Shown: in pieces, positions 25,884 to 34,201 of the stretch
Position numbering within the stretch: the stretch's first letter is position 1
How the letters are laid out: each line of letters starts with the position of its first letter
NCBI GenBank assembly: GCA_963705275.1
Contig: OY970063.1
Location: 248,001 to 312,000, forward strand
Length of the DNA stretch: 64,000 bases
Direction of reading: 5' to 3'
Source: Fen-1135 sp963705275
GTDB lineage: Bacteria > Desulfobacterota > Syntrophia > Syntrophales > UBA2185
Translations under genes and position numbers: made by a program
Notes under the pieces: generated by a model
The model's database searches: none
Seen by the model: only the letters and a program-made list of their open reading frames with translations
Told to the model about the DNA's origin: nothing

Positions 25884-28382
25884 ATGGAGCGGCCATTAAT
25901 TCCTCTTCTCTGTGCCTTTATCTCGGGAATCACGACTGGTCATTTTTGCCGCATCGCCGATATTTCACTAATAATATCCCTCCTTCTCACCCTGATGCTT
26001 CTCCTCGCAGCGTCGATGAAGAAATTACACAAACTCATTGCCATACTTGTCATCTTGTCACTATTCCTGCTTGGCATTCTTAGCATCAATATGCACCTTT
26101 ATCAGGAAACCGGCGCGAAGCACATCATCAATTATGTCGGCAAGGAGAAGCTGATTCTTGAAGGAGTCATCTGCGAGAACCCCGAATTATCACCCGACCG
26201 CACAGAACTCACCGTTTCAGTAACGCGGCTGATTCGTGATAATGCAGATACCCGGGTTGAAGGACTCATACTCCTCAATGTCGAAGGCCGCCAGGAATTC
26301 AAGTACGGAGATGCGATAAGATTCAAGACTAGGCTTAAAGTACCTCACAATTTTCAGAATCCCGGTGGTTTTGATTATGTAAAGTACCTGAGATACAAAG
26401 GAGTCATGGTGCGCGGCTTCATCAAAGATGCGGCCGTGATTGTCACCTTGAGAGAAAATCAAGGCAATATTTTCAAGCTGCATCTTGAACGATTCCGAAC
26501 ATACGTAAAGAAATTTGTTATGGAGAACTCTTCATCGCCGCAAGGAGAAATCATTCAGGCCATGATCCTGGGCGATCAAAAAGAAATACCAAAAGATGTT
26601 ATGGAGAACTTCAATAAGACCGGGACGACTCATATTATCGCGATCTCAGGATTTAACATAGGCATCATTGCTTTCTTGTCGTTCATTATCATAAGACTTA
26701 TTATGAAATCATCCACATATCTTCTTTTGAGATTCAATATAATAAAAGTTTCAACTGTTTTCGCAATTGTGCCGGTAATTATTTATACGTTTATCGCAGG
26801 CATGGGTATTTCGGTGATTCGTGCCGCTATCATGGCTGTAACCTTCATGATAGCCGTTATCTTCGGTAAGGATAGAGACCTCTATAACAGCTTAGTCTTG
26901 GCTGCCTTGATAATACTTGTAGTTTCTCCCCCTTCTCTCTTCGACGTTTCGTTTCAGCTTTCGTTCATGGCCGTGTGGGCAATTCTTTTCATAACGCCAA
27001 GACTCACAATGATGATTCCCCATGTCAACCGTGAAGAGATGCCAACACACAGAGTATGGGCGACGAAGACTTACAAGAATATCGCGATATTTATTATTGT
27101 GTCGCTCAGCGCAACTCTCGGGACTTTGCCGTTGATCGTTTTTTATTTTAACAGAATTTCAACCGTTGTCCTGCTTTCAAACCTATTCATCATCCCCGTA
27201 TTGGGAATCATCGCAATTCCTGTTTGTACGGCCATTGTCATCGCTGCTCCGCTGTCCCACACGCTCGCATTGTTCTTTCTCCACATTTCCTCTTTCCTCG
27301 TTAAGGTTTCCATCTCTATGGTCGGTTTCTTCGCCTCTCTTCCCGGGTCGTCTTTCTTTCTAGGTACGCCTACTCTTCTTGAAATTTCTGCATACTATCT
27401 CTTTCTTGTAGTTGCCGTGAAGCTCGTCGATGTATGGAAAAAGCAGGAGAGTAAGACTGGTCAAGCCATAAGCTTCGCAAGGGCCGACTGGCTGGGAGTT
27501 GCAGTGGCGGCTCTTGCATTATTCTTTATGATTGATGCGTTATATCTATATGTGAAGGACAAGGGGAACAAGAATCTGATTGTTACGGCCATCGATGTTG
27601 GCCAGGGGGGTTCCTCTCTTCTCAGGTTACCGGGAGGCAAGAAAATTCTAGTTGACGGCGGAGGAATATATGACAGCAGTTTCGATATCGGTAAATATGT
27701 TCTTGCCCCCTTTCTCTGGCATGAAAGGATAAGAGACATCGACATTGTTGTTCTTACACATCCCCATCCTGATCATCTCAACGGGCTCATATACATTCTG
27801 TCAAATTTTAGCGTCAATGAGGTCTGGACGAATGGAGAGCCAGCGGAAGGCGACACATATAGGGACTTCATGAGGATCGTGAGTGAGAAGAACATGGCCC
27901 ACAAGCTCATGTCTGAAAAGGTCGGCGATATCAGGATCGATAATGTTACGATCAGCATATTGAATCCCACCGGCACGATTGCGTCCCCAAACGACCTTCC
28001 CCGGCGGTTTGACAAGACAAATAACGATGCTATTGTCATCAAGGTAGCAATGGGAAATGTGAGCGTTCTTCTGCCCGCCGATATCTCCGAGCCGACTGAG
28101 ATGCGCATTATCGATTCCCACAAGGATATTAAGAGCGATGTATTGTTTGCCCCTCATCACGGGGGATTTACTTCCAGTACAGTCCCATTCTTGAACAAAG
28201 TTCGACCGAAGATTGCGGTGATAAGCTGTGGGAGAGACAATGTGTATAACGACCCGCACCCGGATGTTCTTAAGAGATACTTCCGGCTCGGGACGAAAGT
28301 CTTGAGGACTGATATGAACGGCAGCATAAACATAACAACAGACGGCTCTGATATAACTTACGACGTCTTTGCAGATAGCTGA
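25884..28382 (+). CDS. comEC: DNA internalisation competence protein ComEC/Rec2
   Basis: The 832-residue inner-membrane protein has N-terminal membrane helices and a DUF4131 region, the central Competence domain (GDQKEIPKDVMENFNKTGTT, then HIIAISGFNIGI), and a C-terminal metallo-beta-lactamase domain with HxHxDH (LTHPHPDHLNGL, about residues 624-635) and HHGG. This is the complete three-domain form. It forms the channel for ssDNA uptake. No comEA or pilus genes are adjacent. Confidence 0.93.
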   Translation: MERPLIPLLCAFISGITTGHFCRIADISLIISLLLTLMLLLAASMKKLHKLIAILVILSLFLLGILSINMHLYQETGAKHIINYVGKEKLILEGVICENPELSPDRTELTVSVTRLIRDNADTRVEGLILLNVEGRQEFKYGDAIRFKTRLKVPHNFQNPGGFDYVKYLRYKGVMVRGFIKDAAVIVTLRENQGNIFKLHLERFRTYVKKFVMENSSSPQGEIIQAMILGDQKEIPKDVMENFNKTGTTHIIAISGFNIGIIAFLSFIIIRLIMKSSTYLLLRFNIIKVSTVFAIVPVIIYTFIAGMGISVIRAAIMAVTFMIAVIFGKDRDLYNSLVLAALIILVVSPPSLFDVSFQLSFMAVWAILFITPRLTMMIPHVNREEMPTHRVWATKTYKNIAIFIIVSLSATLGTLPLIVFYFNRISTVVLLSNLFIIPVLGIIAIPVCTAIVIAAPLSHTLALFFLHISSFLVKVSISMVGFFASLPGSSFFLGTPTLLEISAYYLFLVVAVKLVDVWKKQESKTGQAISFARADWLGVAVAALALFFMIDALYLYVKDKGNKNLIVTAIDVGQGGSSLLRLPGGKKILVDGGGIYDSSFDIGKYVLAPFLWHERIRDIDIVVLTHPHPDHLNGLIYILSNFSVNEVWTNGEPAEGDTYRDFMRIVSEKNMAHKLMSEKVGDIRIDNVTISILNPTGTIASPNDLPRRFDKTNNDAIVIKVAMGNVSVLLPADISEPTEMRIIDSHKDIKSDVLFAPHHGGFTSSTVPFLNKVRPKIAVISCGRDNVYNDPHPDVLKRYFRLGTKVLRTDMNGSINITTDGSDITYDVFADS

Positions 28383-28576
28383 AGTCTCCTATGAGAGCTT
28401 CTTTCACATATGCCTTGCCGGCCGGCTGCAATGACTAAGACCCAATTAGTTATTGCACTTCAATGCTTTATGTGTTATCGAACAACTCCTTTTAAGACAA
28501 TTGAAAATGGTAGAAAATGCATATTATTGGGCTAATAATGGCTATCAGGCGTAGACGGAGTTAGTGGGCAAGCATT

Positions 28577-29842
28577 ATGGAAATTATCACCGCCGTAAGG
28601 GGATTTAAGGATATCCTTCCCGCGGAAACGGGAAAATGGCAATACATCGAGAAAATCGCGCGTGAAATGCTTGCTAATTTCGGTTTCCGTGAAATAAGGC
28701 TTCCCATACTCGAGAAGACAGAACTTTTCAAGAGAAGCATCGGCGAATCCACCGATATAGTCGAGAAGGAGATGTACACGTTTCTTGATCGGAGCGATGA
28801 GTATCTGACGCTGCGGCCCGAGGCAACAGCATCTGTTGTCCGGGCATATATCGAGCACTCCATGTATGCACAAGACCCGGTGGCAAGACTCTTTACCATC
28901 GGCCCGATGTTCAGACGTGAAAGGCCTCAGAGAGGGAGATACAGACAGTTTCACCAGATCAATGCAGAACTTCTCGGTCTCGATGATCCCCGGACAGACG
29001 CTGAAGTGATTCTCATGCTCATGCAATTTCTTACGCGTGCAGAGATTTTGGATTTGCGCCTGCAGATAAATTCCCTCGGCTGCACGGAATGCCGCCCTGC
29101 ATTCAGGACGGCGTTGAGTGATTTCTTGCGCGGAAAAGAAGAGCAGCTCTGCAAGGATTGTCAGAGGCGTCTTGGTATGAATCCCTTACGGGTTTTTGAC
29201 TGCAAGACGATAAATTGCAGCGAGGTAATTGATCAAGCACCGCAAATCCTAAACTTTTTGTGTGCGGGCTGCACAGATCACTTTACAAATGTAAAAGAGG
29301 CCTTGGGCATCTTTGAGATAGGCTTTGAAGTTAACCCAAACATGGTTCGCGGTCTCGACTACTACGCAAGAACAACGTTTGAAGTGGTGACAGAACATCT
29401 CGGCGCACAGAACGCCGTCGCCGGCGGAGGTCGTTACGATGGCCTCGTGAAGGACCTTGGCGGACCGGATATCCCCGGGATCGGATTCGCTATCGGAATG
29501 GAAAGGCTGATCTCAATTTCATCTTTGTCGGACGACAAATTCCTGGGGACGCCACAATTATTTATCGCGGCCCTCGGAGATCGAGCGCAGAAGCTGGCAT
29601 ACTCTCTCTGCAACCGCTTGCGCATAATGGGAATTCAAACGGAAATGGATTATTCAGGGAAAAGTCTCAAGAGCCAGATGAAAAGAGCGGATAAGCTCTC
29701 TTCCCGGTATGCTCTTATCCTGGGTGAAAGAGAGATATCGGAAAACAAGGCCGAATTCCGGGATATGCAAAAGGGAACGCAGGAAACTATAGGCCTTGAT
29801 GATCTCGAAGAAGCCATTACTAGAATCGTGAAAGGAAGTTAA
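28577..29842 (+). CDS. hisS: Histidyl-tRNA synthetase
   Basis: The 421-residue class II synthetase has motif 2 (TIGPMFRRERPQRGRYRQFH), RPEATASVVRAY, the histidine-specific GLDYYARTTFEV and a motif 3 (GIGFAIGMERL), then the anticodon-binding domain. Length is normal. It lies 5 bp before aspS; hisS-aspS is a common bacterial pair. The 195-bp upstream region shows no T-box. Confidence 0.97.
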   Translation: MEIITAVRGFKDILPAETGKWQYIEKIAREMLANFGFREIRLPILEKTELFKRSIGESTDIVEKEMYTFLDRSDEYLTLRPEATASVVRAYIEHSMYAQDPVARLFTIGPMFRRERPQRGRYRQFHQINAELLGLDDPRTDAEVILMLMQFLTRAEILDLRLQINSLGCTECRPAFRTALSDFLRGKEEQLCKDCQRRLGMNPLRVFDCKTINCSEVIDQAPQILNFLCAGCTDHFTNVKEALGIFEIGFEVNPNMVRGLDYYARTTFEVVTEHLGAQNAVAGGGRYDGLVKDLGGPDIPGIGFAIGMERLISISSLSDDKFLGTPQLFIAALGDRAQKLAYSLCNRLRIMGIQTEMDYSGKSLKSQMKRADKLSSRYALILGEREISENKAEFRDMQKGTQETIGLDDLEEAITRIVKGS

Positions 29843-29847
29843 GCGCT

Positions 29848-31623
29848 GTGTCTGATTTCTTGACAGTCAAGAAAAGAACCCATTATTGCGGACATCTGAC
29901 TATTTCTAATGTCGGCGAGGAAGTAATCCTGATGGGTTGGGTAAACAGAAGGAGAGATCATGGGGGTGTTATTTTTGTTGATCTTCGTGATCGCGAGGGT
30001 CTTGCCCAGATCGTCTTCAACCCTGATATCAGTCCTGATGGCCACAGGGACGCACACACTATCAGAAGCGAATTTGTCCTGGCCGTGCGCGGCAAGGTGC
30101 AGGGAAGACCGGCGGGGATGGAAAATCCTAATTTAAAAACCGGCGCAATTGAAGTTATGGTCGTAGAGCTGGAGATCCTGAGCGAATCCAAGACGCCGCC
30201 CTTTGTCCTGAACGAGGATGCAGAGGTATCTGAAACTGTCCGTTTGAAATACCGATACCTTGATCTGCGCCGTCCCGAGATGCAGAAGAATCTTCTCCTG
30301 AGAAGCAAGATTGCGGCTGAAACGCGCCGCTATTATGAAGAGAATGGATTCGTTGAAGTGGAAACGCCGGTTCTTACGAAGAGCACGCCGGAAGGCGCCC
30401 GTGACTATCTTGTTCCCAGCAGAGTTAACCCGGGCATGTTCTATGCCCTGCCCCAGTCGCCACAGCTCTTTAAGCAGTTATTGATGGTGTCGGGATTCGA
30501 CCGATATTACCAGATCGTCAAGTGTTTCCGTGACGAAGACCTTAGGGCCGACAGGCAGCCCGAATTTACACAGATTGATGTTGAGATGTCATTTATAACC
30601 GAAGATGATATTTATCGAATTACGGAGGGACTCATAGTTCGTCTCTTCAGTAACTGCCTGAATACGGAATTGCAAACCCCGTTTCCTAAGCTGTCTTATG
30701 CAGACGCCATGGAGAGATACGGCCGGGACAACCCTGATATCCGTTTTGCACTCGAATTAAGAGATATCACAGACATCGTCAAGAACTCGGCATTAAAGGT
30801 GTTTCAGGAAGTTGCCAGCACGGGCGGTGTGGTCAAAGCCATGAAGATCGAAGACGGAAAAAGCCTGACCCGGAAAGACCTCGACGGTCTGACTGATTAT
30901 GTAAGCGTCTATGGCGCAAAAGGTCTTGCCTGGGCCAGAGTAAATCCTGAGGGATGGACATCGCCGATATTTAAGTTTCTGACGTCTCCCGAGGTTAAGA
31001 GCATCAATGATAGAATGGAAGCTAAGGACGGTAATGTAATTGTTTTTCTCGCTGACTCTCCTTCTATCGTCAATGATGCGCTGGGAAATCTTAGAAACTA
31101 TCTTGCTAAAAAATTGAATCTGATCGGCAACAACCAATTTTCTTTCACCTGGGTGAATGAATTTCCCCTCTTTGAGTACAGTGATACGGAAAAGAGATTT
31201 CTATCCAAGCACCATCCATTCACGTCGCCCGTCACAGATGATATCCCCCTTCTTGCAACGGATCCCGGCAGGGTCAGAGCGAGGGCCTATGACCTGGTTC
31301 TAAATGGAACCGAGATAGGCGGCGGGAGCATCCGCATCCATAGGCAGGATATCCAGTCTCTCATTTTCAGGACGCTTGGCATGGGCGATGAGGACGCCAG
31401 GAGGAAGTTTGGTTTTCTCCTCGATGCCCTGGAGTATGGGACACCGCCACACGGAGGCATCGCCCTGGGCTTCGACAGGCTCGTCATGATAATGTCCGGC
31501 GTCGATAGCATCAGGGATGTTATCGCATTTCCGAAGACGCAGAAGGCGACATGTCTCTTGACGGATGCGCCATCAGAGGTAAGTATCGAACAGCTTATGG
31601 AGCTTTCCCTAAAAATTGTCTGA
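29848..31623 (+). CDS. aspS: Aspartyl-tRNA synthetase, bacterial type
   Basis: The 591-residue class IIb synthetase has an N-terminal OB anticodon domain, motif 2 (IVKCFRDEDLRADRQPEFTQ), the GAD insertion of the bacterial type, HHPFTSP and motif 3 (GIALGFDRLVMIMSG). It starts at GTG, 5 bp after hisS. Discrimination between Asp and Asn tRNA cannot be judged here. Confidence 0.97.
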   Translation: MSDFLTVKKRTHYCGHLTISNVGEEVILMGWVNRRRDHGGVIFVDLRDREGLAQIVFNPDISPDGHRDAHTIRSEFVLAVRGKVQGRPAGMENPNLKTGAIEVMVVELEILSESKTPPFVLNEDAEVSETVRLKYRYLDLRRPEMQKNLLLRSKIAAETRRYYEENGFVEVETPVLTKSTPEGARDYLVPSRVNPGMFYALPQSPQLFKQLLMVSGFDRYYQIVKCFRDEDLRADRQPEFTQIDVEMSFITEDDIYRITEGLIVRLFSNCLNTELQTPFPKLSYADAMERYGRDNPDIRFALELRDITDIVKNSALKVFQEVASTGGVVKAMKIEDGKSLTRKDLDGLTDYVSVYGAKGLAWARVNPEGWTSPIFKFLTSPEVKSINDRMEAKDGNVIVFLADSPSIVNDALGNLRNYLAKKLNLIGNNQFSFTWVNEFPLFEYSDTEKRFLSKHHPFTSPVTDDIPLLATDPGRVRARAYDLVLNGTEIGGGSIRIHRQDIQSLIFRTLGMGDEDARRKFGFLLDALEYGTPPHGGIALGFDRLVMIMSGVDSIRDVIAFPKTQKATCLLTDAPSEVSIEQLMELSLKIV

Positions 31624-31744
31624 ACTTCCAATATAATTTCTGTTGACAAGGCAATCTTTTTTTTATTAATCTAAATAATAAGAAAGACGATATGTTGGGG
31701 CTTTTTGCTGACTTGTCCCGGCAATATAGAAAGACTGAGCAAAG

Positions 31745-32230
31745 ATGCAGATAAACTGTAGATGTATAGACCCCTTTGTAAATAGCTTAGTCATTCTCGC
31801 CTTAATTTTTGTTTTTTCCGGATGTGCGGCACAGTCTGCAAAGACGGCCGACGTAGGCCAGGGAGTTCAGGCCGAGAAGCGAGCAGAAGTCCCTGCCCAG
31901 GCTGTAAGGACATCTCCTGAAGCCGCATCAAGAGAAAGTGAAGTGAAGGATACGGTCATGTGTCTTTGCGAGCAATATACCGTGAGAAAAGGCGATTCTC
32001 TCTGGTCGATAGCCAGGTATAAGGACATTTATAATGATCCCTACCTCTGGCCCATCATTTATGAGGCTAATAAGGATATAATCAAAAATCCGAAACGGCT
32101 CTATCCGGGCCAGGAACTGGGTATCCCCAGAGGAGGATATCTGCCTGAGGAAATTAAAAACATAAGAAAGAAGGCAGGTGCCGCTAAGCCCTATTTGCCT
32201 CCTCAGCAGGCGAATTTACCGGTAGACTGA
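31745..32230 (+). CDS. LysM-domain lipoprotein
   Basis: The 161-residue protein has a hydrophobic signal ending in the lipobox FSGC, a low-complexity linker, and one LysM domain (YTVRKGDSLWSIARYKDIYN to LYPGQELGIP). It is probably anchored in the envelope and binds peptidoglycan. The LysM domain has the DPYLWPIIYEAN insertion typical of this phylum. A strong terminator follows 22 bp after the stop. Confidence 0.88.
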   Translation: MQINCRCIDPFVNSLVILALIFVFSGCAAQSAKTADVGQGVQAEKRAEVPAQAVRTSPEAASRESEVKDTVMCLCEQYTVRKGDSLWSIARYKDIYNDPYLWPIIYEANKDIIKNPKRLYPGQELGIPRGGYLPEEIKNIRKKAGAAKPYLPPQQANLPVD

Positions 32231-32251
32231 AACCCGTGGCATATTCCCAAC

Positions 32252-32287
32252 GAGGGCACGACTGGTTTCAGGGTGCCCTCTTTTTTT
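32252..32287 (+). terminator. Rho-independent terminator after the LysM gene
   Basis: GAGGGCAC (32252-32259) pairs with GTGCCCTC (32273-32280), followed by seven T. The loop contains GGTTTCAG (32264-32271), which is complementary over 8 nt to CTGAAACC at 32227-32234 upstream, so an alternative or pseudoknot pairing is possible. It lies 25 bp before the start of the HMGL gene and could also act as a leader element for it. Confidence 0.85.
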
Positions 32288-32311
32288 AAGAAAAAAATCG
32301 GAGCATTCACT

Positions 32312-34201
32312 ATGGCAAAATGGAACAAAGAAAAGAGAGTCCTCGACCACGAGCATACAAGCTTTTGGAGACATGAACTGAAGGAAGTGGAGGAGCCCAA
32401 TTTACAGAAGGGTGTTTTCCCATATGACGAGGTAAGCAGAATTGATTTCGATCACAAGATTATCCCGATAACCCCTGCAGAAGACATTTTCATAACGGAC
32501 ACAACCTTCAGAGACGGACAGCAGGCAAGACCTCCATACACGGCAAAACAAATTGTAGACTTGTACGCCTTGATGAGCAAACTCGGCGGACCGAACGGCG
32601 TAATCAGACAGGCCGAGTTCTTTCTGTACAGTAAAAAAGACCGGGATGCCGTGGAGAAATGTCTTGAATTGGGCCTCAGGTACCCGGAGATCACCGGCTG
32701 GATAAGAGCGGAGAAGGAGGACATCAAGCTGGTAAAGGAAGCGGGGCTGAAGGAAACGGGCATACTCGCATCCGTTTCTGACTACCACATATTTCTAAAG
32801 CTTAACACTACCAGGAAGAAGGCGCTCGATTCCTACCTTGGAATCGTTAAGGACATTCTCGATCATGGCATTGTGCCAAGGTGTCACTTTGAAGATCTCA
32901 CACGGGCGGAGATTTATGGATTTTGTGTTCCCTTTGCCGTTGAGCTGATGAAGCTTCGCGAAGAAAGCGGTATCGACATCAAGATCAGGCTTTGCGACAC
33001 CATGGGTTACGGCGTAACTTATCCAGGCGCGTCACTGCCCCGCAGCGTTGATAAATTGATCAGAGCCTTTATCGATGATGCCGGTGTGCCCGGTCATTTA
33101 CTGGAATGGCACGGCCATAACGATTTCCATAAAGCCCTGATTAACGCAACTACGGCCTGGCTCTATGGCTGTGGCGGCGCAAATGGAACAATGCTCGGAC
33201 TGGGAGAACGGACGGGCAATGCCCCCGTAGAGGGTCTCATTATTGAGTATATAGGCCTCCGGGGGACAAACAATGGCATCGACACTACCGCTATTACCGA
33301 TATAGCCGAATATTTTGAACGTGAAATAGGGGTGAAAATTCCTGTGAATTACCCCCTGGTGGGTGCGGAATTCAACATAACCAAGGCCGGTATCCATGCC
33401 GACGGACTGATCAAGAATGAAGAGATCTATAATATTTTCGACACGACGAAGATATTGAAGAGGCCCATTGTAACCATGATTACCGATAAGTCCGGGAAGG
33501 CCGGTATCGCTCACTGGATCAATACGCGCCTCAGCGCGAAAGGGGATGCTGTAATCGATAAGAAACATCCCGGCGTTTCCAGGATTCATAAATGGGTCAC
33601 GGAACAGTACGATGCAGGAAGGGCAACCGGCATATCGCATGAAGAACTTGAGAGACTGGTGCGCAAATATCTTCCTGAAATGTTCATGTCGGATCTGGAG
33701 AAGATCAAGTATATGGCCACTCAGGCGGCAATGGATGTGGTAAAGCAGGTAATCGAGCACCCCGTCATGAAGTCGATGAAACCGGAGCTTCAGGAACCGA
33801 TTATGCAGCGGACGATCGAAGAAAACCCGTCCATACAGTTTGCCTACATTGTGGATACGAACGGGAAGAAGATGACGAAAAACATCACCAATATAGCGGA
33901 CAGGGCAAAATATGAAAATTACGGAGTCGGTACTGATCAGTCAGACCGTGAGTGGTTCATCAAGCCCCTGCAGAGCGGCAAAATGTATGTTACCAATTTC
34001 TACATATCAAAAATGACGGGGGCCCTTTGCATAACTGTCTCCGCCCCAATCATGGACGATAAGGACGAGATGGTGGGCATCTTCGGAGTGGACATAAGGT
34101 TTGAAGACTGGGTAAAGAGTGTTGAACAGATGGCTGAGGCAACGCAAATCGCCCTCAGGGAAGAATATGACGCGAAATCCAAGCTGGATCGCTGGATCTA
34201 G
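32312..34201 (+). CDS. HMGL-like synthase (candidate Re-citrate synthase) with C-terminal Cache-like domain
   Basis: The 629-residue protein from the ATG at 32312 (GGAG 8 nt upstream) has an HMGL/isopropylmalate synthase-type TIM barrel: ITDTTFRDGQQARPPYT for metal and substrate binding, EWHGHNDFHKALINA, and GLGERTGNAPVEG. The DGQQARPPYT form is that of the family that includes Re-citrate synthases of anaerobes, so condensation of acetyl-CoA with oxaloacetate is a reasonable but unproven function. The last 130 residues (AYIVDTNGKKMTKNITNI; DQSDREWFIKPLQSGKMYVT) look like a Cache/PAS-like sensor domain and not the LeuA regulatory domain. The gene is convergent with uvrD, sharing the stop palindrome. 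Confidence 0.75.
   Translation: MAKWNKEKRVLDHEHTSFWRHELKEVEEPNLQKGVFPYDEVSRIDFDHKIIPITPAEDIFITDTTFRDGQQARPPYTAKQIVDLYALMSKLGGPNGVIRQAEFFLYSKKDRDAVEKCLELGLRYPEITGWIRAEKEDIKLVKEAGLKETGILASVSDYHIFLKLNTTRKKALDSYLGIVKDILDHGIVPRCHFEDLTRAEIYGFCVPFAVELMKLREESGIDIKIRLCDTMGYGVTYPGASLPRSVDKLIRAFIDDAGVPGHLLEWHGHNDFHKALINATTAWLYGCGGANGTMLGLGERTGNAPVEGLIIEYIGLRGTNNGIDTTAITDIAEYFEREIGVKIPVNYPLVGAEFNITKAGIHADGLIKNEEIYNIFDTTKILKRPIVTMITDKSGKAGIAHWINTRLSAKGDAVIDKKHPGVSRIHKWVTEQYDAGRATGISHEELERLVRKYLPEMFMSDLEKIKYMATQAAMDVVKQVIEHPVMKSMKPELQEPIMQRTIEENPSIQFAYIVDTNGKKMTKNITNIADRAKYENYGVGTDQSDREWFIKPLQSGKMYVTNFYISKMTGALCITVSAPIMDDKDEMVGIFGVDIRFEDWVKSVEQMAEATQIALREEYDAKSKLDRWI

Noticed and set aside
28383..28576. 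T-box or other riboswitch upstream of hisS-aspS
   Set aside because: No T-box sequence, specifier loop or terminator/antiterminator pair is visible in the 194 bp.
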